Shown one piece after another: positions 7,467-17,023 of a stretch of 64,000 nucleotides of DNA. The number at the start of each line of letters is the position of its first letter. The stretch's first letter is position 1. The notes under the pieces were generated by a model. That model was not told where the DNA came from, did not search any database, and saw nothing but the letters and a program-made list of their open reading frames with translations. The position numbers and the translations under genes are program-made. The stretch spans positions 3,714,001 to 3,778,000 of the forward strand of contig NZ_CP064295.1 in assembly GCF_015476115.1 (NCBI RefSeq), written 5' to 3'. This DNA is from Aegicerativicinus sediminis (GTDB lineage Bacteria > Bacteroidota > Bacteroidia > Flavobacteriales > Flavobacteriaceae).

Positions 7467-9749
7467 TTATTCAATCAAATCTATTTCGGCCACCCCGATC
7501 CTAGCAGAATTTCCTACCGTTTCCAAAATTGTTATTTTAACGTATCTAAATGCCCCTGATTTGGTAAAATCAACACTTCGAGCAGAAGGATCATTTTGAA
7601 TATTACCAAATTCAAACATGGTAGGTTCACTCCAATTTTTGCCATCCATACTGGTTGAAATTTTTCCTTTCGAAATAAACCCAACATTTGCCTCTAAGGA
7701 CGGGTAATAAATAAATGATTTTGCATTGATGGGTTCTAAAAGATTAAATGACATTGAAAGTGGTTTCTTTTCTTCTTTGTGGAAATAAAATACGGTTTCA
7801 AGGCTATCATCAAATGCTAACAGCATATGTTCCTTTCTAAAATCATTCCTTGAATCAAATTGAAACAAACCAATTTTGGGAATACCAATAACCTTACTAC
7901 TAACTTGTCCTATTTTACCGCCGACCACCGATACAGCTTTTATTTCTCCAGACCTAAAAGAAAATACACCTTCGAATAATTGAGAGTCTCTAGTTGGCAT
8001 GGAGCCATCAGTAGTATATCTTATTTCATAATCACCGCTAAGATTCCCCAAACTATTTTCTCCATGTGGTTTCCACTTAAAGTTTCCTCTATCTACATCG
8101 AGTACCACGAACCCGTCGTTTGTTCTATCAATGGTAACGACAGGAGGTCTCGGAGCATAATAGTGAGCTTCAATGGTAGCAATGGCCGGTAAATAGCGAT
8201 ATTGATCAACTTGAAATTTTAATTTGTCAGTTTTTATTTCCGGAAAACGGAGTATCCGTTTATAGCCTATATTCGTGCTTTTTGCAATCTCTTTCCACTC
8301 TCCCCCAATCCATGCGAGTACCTTAAATTTTTCAACCCGTTCACCGTGGTTTTTAATATCTTCCTGCAAAACAATACGATTGAACTTTACAGGTTTATCA
8401 GATTTAATTTCAATACTATTGTTAATAGAGTCTAACAATACAAAGGTTTCCAAATCATTGTCATAGAGTTCTTTGGGGCCTTGCCAATCTTCAATTAGGT
8501 TTTTTGAGTAAGTCGATTTTATCCTTTCCCCTACTTCCTTTAAAACAGCTACATCCATAGCAGAAAAACGGCCTTCCCTATTTGGTGGAATATTTAACAG
8601 AAAGGTTGAATTACCTCCCACGGAGCGTTCATACATATCGAATACGTCGTCTGCATTTCTCACTTGCTGTGTTTCATCATCCCGATAAAACCAACCTTCC
8701 CGTATTGACGTATTGGTCTCAGCAGGTTGGTAGTGTAAATAATTTGCCGTGTACAATTGTTCCCGCTCTCCAAGTTCAACATTGGTTAAATCATCAAAAT
8801 GATTCTTGGTTTTGGGATCTTTTTCATAAGGAATAACATTCCATTCGGTTTCTCTCGTTTTTCCATTTTCATTACCACACCAACGGATGTCCTCTTTACC
8901 AAAGATTACCGCATTAGGAGCCAAAGTAGAAATCAATTCTTTCCAAGCGATATAATCATATTGCTGCCCACCTTTTCTCTTTGGATGGGCCCCATCAAAC
9001 CAAACTTCATCCACTGGTCCATATTCGGTAAGAATTTCAAAAAGCTGATTTAAGAAATAGGCATTGTAATCGTCAACCTTAAACTGAAAAGTGGTTTTGT
9101 TTTCAAACGGTCGACCCTTCGCAGCAGCCGGGATGGTGCGAAGTGTGGGTTTACTGAGATTACCATAGAGTCCATTTTCACTTTCAATTTGATATAAATC
9201 TGCCGGAGATAAATAAACTCCGAGTTTTAATCCATATTTTTGGCAAGATTCTGAAAGTTCCCTCAGTATATCTCCTTCTCCATTTTGGAAATCTGTAGAC
9301 ATGACACCATGATCTGTATACCTAGATTGCCACAAAACAAATCCATCGTGGTGCTTAGCCGTTAAAATTACTTTGGTCATGCCAGCTTCTTTCATCGCTT
9401 CACACCATTGGTCTGTATTCAACGAATCTAATGCGAATATTTTTGGGTCCTCAAAACCAGACCCCCATTCCAAACGGGTAAAAGCATTTGGGCCATAGTG
9501 GACAAAAGCAATAAACTCATCTTGCAATGCTGCTAATTGATTTTTAGTTGGAACTACATGTGCAGCTTTAAGAATAATAGAATCCCTAGTATCATTTGAA
9601 TCTATTTGCATAGTAGATGCAACATCCATCAAATTACCTGTTGGCTCATGATTTTTACAGGATAACCAAAAGGCAGAGATAAAATAGATTACGAAAATTA
9701 CTCGAAGGTTGAAATATGATAGGATTATATTAAAAAAGTTAGAAAACAT
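7467..9749 (-). CDS. alpha-L-fucosidase, glycoside hydrolase family 29, lipoprotein
   Basis: This 760-residue secreted enzyme cleaves terminal alpha-L-fucose. A signal anchor ends at FWLSC (Cys31), suggesting lipid attachment. The catalytic TIM barrel spans roughly residues 65-420 with FVHYGPNAFT, the AKHHDGFVLW motif typical of the family and EVWFDG, whose Asp is the family's nucleophile. The region after about 440 looks like a discoidin-type carbohydrate-binding domain, followed by a chitobiase C-terminal-like repeat (YTTDGSMPTRDSQLFEG) and a second discoidin-like end. Fucose on algal glycans or mucins would be the likely target. It is divergent from the aldo/keto reductase and not in the SusCD operon, although it lies close to it. 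Confidence 0.93.
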   Translation of the reverse strand: MFSNFFNIILSYFNLRVIFVIYFISAFWLSCKNHEPTGNLMDVASTMQIDSNDTRDSIILKAAHVVPTKNQLAALQDEFIAFVHYGPNAFTRLEWGSGFEDPKIFALDSLNTDQWCEAMKEAGMTKVILTAKHHDGFVLWQSRYTDHGVMSTDFQNGEGDILRELSESCQKYGLKLGVYLSPADLYQIESENGLYGNLSKPTLRTIPAAAKGRPFENKTTFQFKVDDYNAYFLNQLFEILTEYGPVDEVWFDGAHPKRKGGQQYDYIAWKELISTLAPNAVIFGKEDIRWCGNENGKTRETEWNVIPYEKDPKTKNHFDDLTNVELGEREQLYTANYLHYQPAETNTSIREGWFYRDDETQQVRNADDVFDMYERSVGGNSTFLLNIPPNREGRFSAMDVAVLKEVGERIKSTYSKNLIEDWQGPKELYDNDLETFVLLDSINNSIEIKSDKPVKFNRIVLQEDIKNHGERVEKFKVLAWIGGEWKEIAKSTNIGYKRILRFPEIKTDKLKFQVDQYRYLPAIATIEAHYYAPRPPVVTIDRTNDGFVVLDVDRGNFKWKPHGENSLGNLSGDYEIRYTTDGSMPTRDSQLFEGVFSFRSGEIKAVSVVGGKIGQVSSKVIGIPKIGLFQFDSRNDFRKEHMLLAFDDSLETVFYFHKEEKKPLSMSFNLLEPINAKSFIYYPSLEANVGFISKGKISTSMDGKNWSEPTMFEFGNIQNDPSARSVDFTKSGAFRYVKITILETVGNSARIGVAEIDLIE

Positions 9750-9865
9750 ATACTAGGTTAAAAAGTCTAATAAATCTAAAAGTTTATTGAAAAATAAGGG
9801 TTTTATACCAATTTCAATTGATATTTTTATATAGCGTTTAATGGATCTTATTTGATTTTGATATT

Positions 9866-10864
9866 ATGATGGAATACAGAGATATAGGACATTCTGATCT
9901 TCAATTATCTGCAATAACTTTTGGGGCTTGGGCGGCTGGAGGTTGGATGTGGGGTGGAACCGATTATAATGAAGCAGTAAATGCTATAAGAACAGCTTAT
10001 GATTGCGGGGTTACATCTATAGATACTGCACCCGCATATGGAATGGGCCAAAGTGAGAAAGTGGTGGGAGATGCGATTAAGGAACTAAAAAGAGACCACA
10101 TCCAAATATTAACAAAGTTTGGATTACGCTGGGATATCGATAAGGGTGTTTATTATTTCAGTACCTCCAAAAATGATGGCACTCCAACAGACATGCATAA
10201 ATATGCAGGTAAAGAGTCAATTATTGTAGAATGTGAAGCTAGCTTACGCAGATTGGGTACTGATTATATTGACCTTTACCAGATCCATTGGCCAGATTTG
10301 TCAACCCCAATAGAGGAAACAATGGAAGCTGTCCAAACATTGATAGACCAAGGAAAAGTAAGGTTTGCCGGAGTATGTAACTATAAAGAAGAGCAACTTA
10401 TTGAAGCAAAGAAATATATTGATATCATTTCAGACCAATTACCTTTCAGTATGGTTAAACGCGGCATAGAAACCGATCCTCTTCCATACACCATTCGTCA
10501 TGGCATGTCTGTTTTGGCCTATAGTCCGCTTGAACGAGGATTATTGACGGGGAAATTAAATCCGCACCATCAGTTTGCTGAAGGCGACCATAGAGCCAAT
10601 TATCCGTATTTCAAACCTGTAAATATTGAACGGACCAATTCAATTTTAAACAGAATTAAACCAATTGCAGATGAGCATGAAGTTACATTGGCTCAATTGG
10701 TATTGAGATGGACCGTAGAACAGCCTGGAATAACGGTTGCATTAGCTGGAGCAAGAAACAGCAAACAGGCCAAGGAAAATGCGGAAGCAATGGATATTCC
10801 TTTACATCCAGATCAATTAAAACAAATTGATGAGGTCTTAGTCGATCTGAAATTAGAATTATAG
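9866..10864 (+). CDS. aldo/keto reductase
   Basis: This 332-residue cytoplasmic NAD(P)H-dependent oxidoreductase keeps the AKR catalytic set: Asp in SIDTAPAYG, Tyr in the same segment, Lys in ILTKFG and His in LYQIHWPD. The C-terminal cofactor-binding part AGARNSKQAKENAEA is also present. Its length is normal for the family. It is transcribed away from the GH29 fucosidase and converges with the amidohydrolase gene with no base between the two stop codons. A role in sugar metabolism downstream of fucose release is possible from position only; AKR substrates cannot be read from sequence. Confidence 0.92.
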   Translation: MMEYRDIGHSDLQLSAITFGAWAAGGWMWGGTDYNEAVNAIRTAYDCGVTSIDTAPAYGMGQSEKVVGDAIKELKRDHIQILTKFGLRWDIDKGVYYFSTSKNDGTPTDMHKYAGKESIIVECEASLRRLGTDYIDLYQIHWPDLSTPIEETMEAVQTLIDQGKVRFAGVCNYKEEQLIEAKKYIDIISDQLPFSMVKRGIETDPLPYTIRHGMSVLAYSPLERGLLTGKLNPHHQFAEGDHRANYPYFKPVNIERTNSILNRIKPIADEHEVTLAQLVLRWTVEQPGITVALAGARNSKQAKENAEAMDIPLHPDQLKQIDEVLVDLKLEL

Positions 10865-11965
10865 TTAATTCGGGAATGCCGAGGCATCCAATCCAGGAAT
10901 AATTTTCAGGGCATTTTTGTAATACACCTTTTTTAAAATTTCATCTGGCAAGTCCAAACCATACATGGCCCAAAATGCATGGTACTTTTTATGGTATGGG
11001 AAATATTCATCTGCAGTTTCTAAAACTCTAAAATATGTAGGGAATTCTGTCGGTTGCCAACTGTCTTTTCCAAATAAAATGCGATCCTGGTATTTTTCAA
11101 AAAATAATTTTGCATTACGAGGTTGTCTACCTAACTCCGCAATTATAGCCCCTATCCCCACATACATATTGGGTAATTCATCCATCAATTGGCCCAAAAA
11201 ACCTAGGTCATTTGCAAACCAGCCCATATGGGCATTAATAAATTTAGTATTGGGGTTTTTTCTAAACATGTTATGTTGCTCTTGTATAATTTGTTCCCAT
11301 GGGGCAGGATCATCTGCGCCTCTTTTTCTTCTAGGATGCGTTTTCAACTCTAACCAGCGCTCGTTATCCCCATCAAATTCATCCCAAAAGGATTTAGGAT
11401 CGGCTGAATGTATTAAAACGGGTATACCTAGTTCTCCACACTTCTCCCAAACAGGCTGCAATCGTTCATCATCTACGGCTAACCGGTTTCCATCTGAATC
11501 TGTATTTCTAAGCCCCAAACTTTTATAAACTTTTAAACCTCTTGCACCATTTTCAACATCTTTCTCTAATTGGGCCACTGTTTTTTCAGCCCATCCCTCT
11601 GAACCAACTCCATCAAAATTTACATTACAAAACACAACAAAGCGGCCAGGAAAATTAGTTTTTATATTATTAATCGACTTTATTAAATCATCACCAGAGC
11701 GACCACTTAAATTTACCATTAATTGCATATTCAAGGTATCCATTGCCTTGACCACATCAGTTAAATCCTGATTTGGCATATTATATTGGTGACCGTGCAC
11801 ATCTATAAATGGGAATTTTGCTCTTATAACAGGATTTTCTGGAACTACCAAAGTAGATGTCGGATTGTATTCTTCAAAACTCATTTCTTGCGCATTACAG
11901 AAATAACTATTTACAAAAACAAGGAATAAGACAATAACAGACTTGGTGGAAAAAAAATGTTTCAT
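10865..11965 (-). CDS. secreted amidohydrolase-2 family hydrolase
   Basis: The 366-residue product has a signal peptide (about residues 1-25, ending FCNA) and an amidohydrolase-2 type TIM barrel. Visible metal-site motifs are DVHGH near residue 55, PVLIHSADP in the middle, NAHMGW and the C-terminal GKDSWQP. Members include decarboxylases, lactonases and isomerases, so the reaction is uncertain; a periplasmic location is suggested by the signal. The gene starts 18 nt after the stop of the P-type ATPase gene on the same strand and may be co-transcribed with it. No terminator is seen between its end and the convergent aldo/keto reductase. Confidence 0.85.
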   Translation of the reverse strand: MKHFFSTKSVIVLFLVFVNSYFCNAQEMSFEEYNPTSTLVVPENPVIRAKFPFIDVHGHQYNMPNQDLTDVVKAMDTLNMQLMVNLSGRSGDDLIKSINNIKTNFPGRFVVFCNVNFDGVGSEGWAEKTVAQLEKDVENGARGLKVYKSLGLRNTDSDGNRLAVDDERLQPVWEKCGELGIPVLIHSADPKSFWDEFDGDNERWLELKTHPRRKRGADDPAPWEQIIQEQHNMFRKNPNTKFINAHMGWFANDLGFLGQLMDELPNMYVGIGAIIAELGRQPRNAKLFFEKYQDRILFGKDSWQPTEFPTYFRVLETADEYFPYHKKYHAFWAMYGLDLPDEILKKVYYKNALKIIPGLDASAFPN

Positions 11966-11983
11966 AAAAAAAGCATTGAAAAA

Positions 11984-13972
11984 TTAAATGGTTTTATCGT
12001 TGTAAGCTAATAATCTTAGAGCATTTAAAACTACTACTATGGTGGATCCTTCATGAAAAACAACGGCTATACCAATATTTGCCATTCCAATTATCGTAGC
12101 CGGAACAAGTAGAGCGACGACCCCCAAGCTAATCCATAAATTTTGAGTGATAATTCGTTTGGAAGCCCTGCTCAATCCAATAACAAAGGGTAGCCGTTCA
12201 ATTTTATCAGACATTAAAGCAACATCCGCTGTTTCTAAAGCCACGTCGCTACCGGCCGCACCCATGGCAATACCAACGGTGCTACTTGCCATTGCTGGAG
12301 CATCATTAACCCCATCACCTACCATTGCAATTTTTGAATCCCTTTTCTTAAGTTCTTCTATTGCCTCCACCTTATCTTCTGGCAACAAATTTCCTCGCGC
12401 TTCCGTTAGGCCAATTTCCTTTGCAATTGCAGACCCAACATTTTGATGGTCCCCCGTAAGCATTATCATTTTGCTAATTCCAAGAGACTTAAGCCGTTTT
12501 AACGTATTTGGAACTGTTTTTCTCGGCACATCCATAACACTCACCAAACCCAATAATTCATTTTCCCTTGCCACCAACATTGCAGTATGTCCTTCTTTTC
12601 TGAGACTACCTAATGTTTCCTGAATTTCTTCAGTTAGGTTCAGCTGAAGGGAATCCAACAACTTTTCATTACCTATATAAACCAGCTGATTCTTAAAAAC
12701 AGCCTTTATTCCCATACCATGAACAGCTTGAATATTCTCGGCTTTTAAAGACGTATTAATTCCATTCTGATTTCTTAAATCTCTAGAAATTGCTCTAGCC
12801 AAAGGATGATTGCTCATACTTTCTACCGCATAAACCATTTGCAAAAACTCCTCTTTCGGCAGGCCATTAAATACAATGGTATTTGTGAGTTTTGGCCTTC
12901 CTTCCGTTAAAGTGCCTGTTTTATCAAAAGCAATCGTTTTTAAGGTCCCCAAATCTTCTAATGCTTTACCGCCTTTAATAAGGACACCTTTATTCGCTGC
13001 TCGAGCAACACCACTTAATACTGCAGAAGGTGTAGAAATTGCTAAGGCACATGGACTAGCAGCAACCAAAGCACATATGGCTCTGTACAAACTTTCATTA
13101 AAGGTCTCATCAATTACCAAAAATGCAAAACATAAAACAATAACCATTATAATTACTACTGGCACATACCATTTCTCAAACTTTTTAGTAACCCGTTGGG
13201 TAGGAGATTTATTGGTTTCTACTTTACTTACCATATCGATTAAACGAGAAATGGTAGAGTCAGAACTTAACTTAAGTACTTTAACTTCAATGACATTATC
13301 GCCATTTATAGTACCCGTATAAACGACATGGTTTTTTTCAATTTTTTCAAAAGGGGGCAAATTGTCTAAGTAAGTGATCGCTGACTTTTCAACAGGAATA
13401 CTTTCTCCTGTTATGGGTGCCTGGTTTATGCTACTATACCCTTCAATTATCACACCATCCGCCGCGATTTTGGCATTAGGTTTTACAACTATGACATCCC
13501 CAATTTTCAATTCCTCTATCGGAATCTCTTTTAATTCACCATTATCCTTAATAAATGCTGTTGTAGGGGATAAATTGCCTAATGCTTCTATGGATTTCTT
13601 TGCCTTATTTAAAGCATGATTTTCTAAGGCATGACCTAAACTAAAAAGAAAAAGCAGCAAGGCACCTTCTGCCCAACTGCCAATATAAGCGGCACCAATA
13701 GCCGCAACAATCATTAGAAAATCAATTTCAAATTCGCCTTTAATTGTTTTAACCCAGGCTTCTATAGCGGCATAATAGCCCCCAAAAAAATAAGAAACAA
13801 TATAAAGACCAATGGCTAGCGGTTCCGAAATAAATTCGAAGCTCTCTAATAAAAAGGTAAAAATGAGGAAAATCCCTGCGAGAATTGAAAAAATCAATTC
13901 AGTTTTAGGGCCAAAAATACCACCATGGTTGTGGATTTCTGTTGAGGAATGAGAATGACTGTGGTCTCCCAT
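11984..13972 (-). CDS. P1B-4-type heavy-metal-translocating ATPase
   Basis: This 662-residue inner-membrane pump exports a transition metal using ATP. It has a His-rich N-terminus (residues 3-17) and no CxxC heavy-metal-associated domain. The phosphorylation site DKTGT is at Asp350, the actuator motif TGES at about residue 190, the N-domain HP pair in SNHPLARAI, and the hinge GDGVNDAP near residue 551. The sixth helix carries SPC (residues 306-308) rather than CPC, and the last helix carries HEGST from His640; these mark subgroup P1B-4, which exports Co(II), Fe(II) or related metals. Older annotation would call it ZntA/CadA. The ion is an inference. Confidence 0.92.
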   Translation of the reverse strand: MGDHSHSHSSTEIHNHGGIFGPKTELIFSILAGIFLIFTFLLESFEFISEPLAIGLYIVSYFFGGYYAAIEAWVKTIKGEFEIDFLMIVAAIGAAYIGSWAEGALLLFLFSLGHALENHALNKAKKSIEALGNLSPTTAFIKDNGELKEIPIEELKIGDVIVVKPNAKIAADGVIIEGYSSINQAPITGESIPVEKSAITYLDNLPPFEKIEKNHVVYTGTINGDNVIEVKVLKLSSDSTISRLIDMVSKVETNKSPTQRVTKKFEKWYVPVVIIMVIVLCFAFLVIDETFNESLYRAICALVAASPCALAISTPSAVLSGVARAANKGVLIKGGKALEDLGTLKTIAFDKTGTLTEGRPKLTNTIVFNGLPKEEFLQMVYAVESMSNHPLARAISRDLRNQNGINTSLKAENIQAVHGMGIKAVFKNQLVYIGNEKLLDSLQLNLTEEIQETLGSLRKEGHTAMLVARENELLGLVSVMDVPRKTVPNTLKRLKSLGISKMIMLTGDHQNVGSAIAKEIGLTEARGNLLPEDKVEAIEELKKRDSKIAMVGDGVNDAPAMASSTVGIAMGAAGSDVALETADVALMSDKIERLPFVIGLSRASKRIITQNLWISLGVVALLVPATIIGMANIGIAVVFHEGSTIVVVLNALRLLAYNDKTI

Positions 13973-14070
13973 AATAATTATTCAAACCTCTAAATTACAA
14001 CTATCTCTTCAAAAAAAGAGACATCTGAACTACAATAGAATGAGAATAAATAAAATGAGTAAACTGTTAA

Positions 14071-15165
14071 TTATACATTGAAAAGGAAATGCATTACATC
14101 ACCATCCTTAACAATGTAATTCTTACCTTCTACCCGCATTTTACCAGCTTCTTTTACCTTGGCTTCGCTACCGTAATGAACATAATCATCATAGCTTATA
14201 ACTTCAGCACGGATAAATCCTTTTTCGAAATCGGTATGTATTACACCTGCTGCCTGTGGGGCTGTAGCACCAACATCAACAGTCCAAGCACGTACTTCTT
14301 TTACTCCAGCGGTAAAATAGGTTTGTTGGTTTAATAATTTATAGGCCGCCCTAATAAGTTTTGAAGAGCCAGGTTCATCTAGACCAATATCTTGAAGAAA
14401 CATTTGGCGCTCTTCATAATCATCCAATTCATTAATATCAGCTTCTGTACCTACAGCTAAAACCAACACTTCAGCATCTTCGCCTGCAACAGCCTTCTTA
14501 ACTTGCTCAACAAAATCATTGCCTGTAACGGCGGCAGATTCATCTACATTGCAAACATAAAGCACTGGCTTATCTGTTATTAACTGAAGAGGTTTTACCA
14601 ATTCTGCATAATCGTCTTTTTCAAAATCTAAACTTCTTACCGATTTGCCTTCCTCTAACCCTTTTTTAATGGTTAATAATATTTGTTCTTCCTTCTGTGC
14701 CTCCTTGTTTCCTGTTTTGGCAGCGCGTTTTACTTTTTCAAGTTTTTTATCAACGCTTTCTAAATCCTTTAACTGAAGCTCCATATCAATAGTTTCTTTA
14801 TCTCTAAGTGGATTAACATTACCATCAACATGAACGATATTATCATTTTCAAAACATCTCAGTACATGCAAAATAGCATCAGTCTCTCGAATATTTGCCA
14901 AAAATTGGTTTCCTAGTCCCTCCCCTTTACTGGCCCCTTTTACTAAACCTGCAATATCAACAATTTCAACAGTTGCAGGAACTACCCTTTCAGGATTAAC
15001 CAAAGACTCCAATTTTTCCAATCTTGGGTCCGGAACATTAACTACACCAATGTTAGGTTCTATGGTACAAAATGGAAAATTTGCACTTTGGGCCTTTGCA
15101 TTAGAAAGACAATTGAACAAGGTTGATTTTCCAACATTTGGCAATCCTACAATACCTGCTTTCAT
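14071..15165 (-). CDS. ychF: redox-regulated ATPase YchF (Obg-family)
   Basis: This 364-residue Obg-family P-loop protein is universal in bacteria; YchF prefers ATP over GTP and associates with ribosomes. The N-terminal motif GLPNVGKST (residues 7-15) is the P-loop, [20 protein letters not shown] covers the G3 and switch region, and the C-terminal TGS-like domain contains [11 protein letters not shown] and the ending [12 protein letters not shown]. Length and motifs are complete. A TATCTTTG element lies 29 nt upstream. The gene is alone on its strand here; the neighbouring ATPase gene is separated by about 100 nt. Confidence 0.97.
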   Translation of the reverse strand: MKAGIVGLPNVGKSTLFNCLSNAKAQSANFPFCTIEPNIGVVNVPDPRLEKLESLVNPERVVPATVEIVDIAGLVKGASKGEGLGNQFLANIRETDAILHVLRCFENDNIVHVDGNVNPLRDKETIDMELQLKDLESVDKKLEKVKRAAKTGNKEAQKEEQILLTIKKGLEEGKSVRSLDFEKDDYAELVKPLQLITDKPVLYVCNVDESAAVTGNDFVEQVKKAVAGEDAEVLVLAVGTEADINELDDYEERQMFLQDIGLDEPGSSKLIRAAYKLLNQQTYFTAGVKEVRAWTVDVGATAPQAAGVIHTDFEKGFIRAEVISYDDYVHYGSEAKVKEAGKMRVEGKNYIVKDGDVMHFLFNV

Positions 15166-15193
15166 AAATCAGTCAGATTAAATTTTGAAGGCG

Positions 15194-15201
15194 CAAAGAT
15201 A
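15194..15201 (-). promoter_or_regulatory. -7 element (TATCTTTG) upstream of ychF
   Basis: On the reverse strand the sequence TATCTTTGC matches TAnnTTTGC, 29 nt before the ychF start codon. No clear -33 TTG was found at standard spacing. Confidence 0.4.
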
Positions 15202-15386
15202 ATGCAAATTGGAGATTAATTGAACCTAGGGCCTAATTCATATTAAACAATTCATGAAATTCAACGACAAAAAAGCTCCCAATACCACCGTTTATCGATT
15301 TGATTTTCTATTGCTCTGGCAATCACTTTGATAGCTCATCATTATTTGTATCTTTATTCTCAGCTATTACCAAATACCAAATACTT

Positions 15387-16625
15387 ATGAAAAAAACTAC
15401 TTATCTGATTATTTCTTTTCTTTTAATCACACCCTTATTACGAGGACAAAATACGTGTGAAACAGCTGTTGAAGCAAATGTTGGATCTGCAACAACTGTC
15501 GGTACAATTAATGGAACTGCACCAACTCTAATCTGTGATTCAGCACTAAATGAAGATGTAGCAAACAATGGAGCATGGTATACGTATACTGCAACAGTCA
15601 CTGGCTCAGCCAATATTTTTACGAACCATGACGCACCACCTTATTTAGACACAAACATGTTTGTCTATACTGGAAGTTGTGGGGACTTGGAGTGCCTTGC
15701 AAATAACGATGATAGGACATTCACGGATTTTCGATCTGAAGTGAACATACCCATAACTCAAGGAACAACTTATTTTATTGTTTTTGATAACCGTTGGAGT
15801 GCAGCTGGATTTAATTTTTTGATTACCGAATCGGAAGTAGATTGTGGCGAACCAATATCGTTACCGTATTCAGAAAATTTTAATGATATAGAAACAATAG
15901 TTTCATGTTGGGATTTTGTTGATAATGATGGTGATAATATAAACTGGCACTTAGAAAGCGACAACTCTTCAAGTGATAATTATGTAGTATCAGAATCCCA
16001 AAAAATAGGCCTTGCTTTAACACCAGATAACTGGTTGATTTCTCCAGCAATCGATCTTACACCCTATAATAGCAATGATACTGTAGAATTATCTTGGGAA
16101 ATTAGGGCGCCTGATGTCGACAGTCCAAATGATAATTATTCCGTTTACATTTCCACAGGAAATACGGTAAATGATTTTCTAAATGGTACATTATTGTTTA
16201 ATGAAGAACCGGGTGCAAATGGTGCTGGAGGTAGTACTTTGGTCCAAAGATCTGTAGACATTACTAGTGAAGCTGGTCAAATAATTTATTTTGCTTTTAG
16301 GCACCATGATACACCAGAATCCCAATTAGAAATTCATTTGGATAATGTTGCAATAGACTTTACGTTGACAAACTCTGAATATTCAATGGAAAACCTAGCC
16401 CATTTTTATCAACCACAGCAGGAAATCTTAACAATAAAATCTCCAAATCACAATTTCAAAAATTTAAAATTATATAATCATCTTGGCCAATTGGTATTTT
16501 ATCAGTCACACCAAAATGCAATGAAAGAAATTTATAATTTAAGTCAAATTGCCAATGCAACCTATATTGCTAAAGTTCAATTTGATGATGGTAATTCTCT
16601 CACTTTTCAATTTCCGAAATATTAA
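15387..16625 (+). CDS. secreted protein with adhesin-like domain and T9SS-type C-terminus
   Basis: The product is 412 residues from the ATG at 15387, where a clear signal peptide begins (KKTTYLIISFLLITPLLRGQ); the frame is open 29 codons further up, but that part has no signal character. Residues about 25-145 form a beta domain beginning NTCETAVEA that also occurs in other secreted flavobacterial proteins. Residues about 150-325 resemble the cleaved-adhesin / choice-of-anchor J domain (LPYSENFND, NWLISPAIDL, LDNVAIDF). The last 80 residues resemble a divergent T9SS type A sorting domain (LKLYNHLGQLVF ... YIAKVQFDDG). It is probably released or anchored on the cell surface. A strong terminator follows. 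Confidence 0.8.
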   Translation: MKKTTYLIISFLLITPLLRGQNTCETAVEANVGSATTVGTINGTAPTLICDSALNEDVANNGAWYTYTATVTGSANIFTNHDAPPYLDTNMFVYTGSCGDLECLANNDDRTFTDFRSEVNIPITQGTTYFIVFDNRWSAAGFNFLITESEVDCGEPISLPYSENFNDIETIVSCWDFVDNDGDNINWHLESDNSSSDNYVVSESQKIGLALTPDNWLISPAIDLTPYNSNDTVELSWEIRAPDVDSPNDNYSVYISTGNTVNDFLNGTLLFNEEPGANGAGGSTLVQRSVDITSEAGQIIYFAFRHHDTPESQLEIHLDNVAIDFTLTNSEYSMENLAHFYQPQQEILTIKSPNHNFKNLKLYNHLGQLVFYQSHQNAMKEIYNLSQIANATYIAKVQFDDGNSLTFQFPKY

Positions 16626-16652
16626 ACGGTTTTATTAATCCGTAAAAATTTA

Positions 16653-16679
16653 ATGCCCTGATTATTCAGGGCATTTTTT
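16653..16679 (+). terminator. intrinsic terminator after the adhesin-like gene
   Basis: A 9-bp perfect stem (ATGCCCTGA / TCAGGGCAT) with a TTAT loop is followed by a run of T, 27 nt after the stop codon. Confidence 0.85.
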
Positions 16680-16954
16680 CTTCTCCTACATTTTAATAAT
16701 CAGTCTTCAACCTTGCATTCATTCTTGTATTAATAAAATTCATGATCAATTTTAAACTATTACTAAAGAGTATTAAGTAAACAACTTTGTTTCCTTTCGA
16801 TAAACAGCTAGTTTATTCTAATCTTAATTTATTTGTACTAATTCTAATCATATCAAGCATCCTAGCTGGGTAACTTAACTTATTCTTAAAGTCATTTTTG
16901 CAATGTTTAATAGGACTATTTTATTGAGTTTAATAACTGAATGGTATAGGCCTA
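16680..16954. other. AT-rich intergenic region between two terminators
   Basis: The gap between the two T9SS protein genes is about 400 nt (16626-17023). Apart from the two convergent terminators at its ends and an 18-bp palindrome beside the downstream stop codon, I see no gene, repeat or promoter in it. Confidence 0.5.
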
Positions 16955-16992
16955 AAAAGAAAGACCGCCTGAAAATAAATTTCCAGACGATC
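16955..16992 (-). terminator. intrinsic terminator after the repeat-containing secreted protein
   Basis: Read on the reverse strand, a stem of about 13 bp with G-U pairs (GATCGTCTGGAAA with TTTTCAGGCGGTC) is followed by TTTCTTTTT. It lies 31 nt beyond the stop codon of the large gene. Confidence 0.75.
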
Positions 16993-17023
16993 CTACTTCG
17001 CTATTAACCAATTAATTGGTTAT

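Noticed and set aside
10965-11528. 187-codon open frame opposite the amidohydrolase
   Set aside because: It lies wholly inside the amidohydrolase gene on the other strand, has no family motif and no promoter; the amidohydrolase motifs show which strand codes.
12876-13619. 148- and 81-codon open frames opposite the metal ATPase
   Set aside because: Both mirror conserved ATPase segments and have no start context or recognisable product.
15300-15386. Upstream extension of the adhesin-like gene
   Set aside because: The signal peptide starts at the ATG at 15387; the extra 29 residues would bury it.
17005-17022. 18-bp palindrome TAACCAATTAATTGGTTA
   Set aside because: It is beside the stop codon of the large gene, AT-rich, without a T-run of its own; a separate terminator lies beyond it. 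No evidence for an operator.
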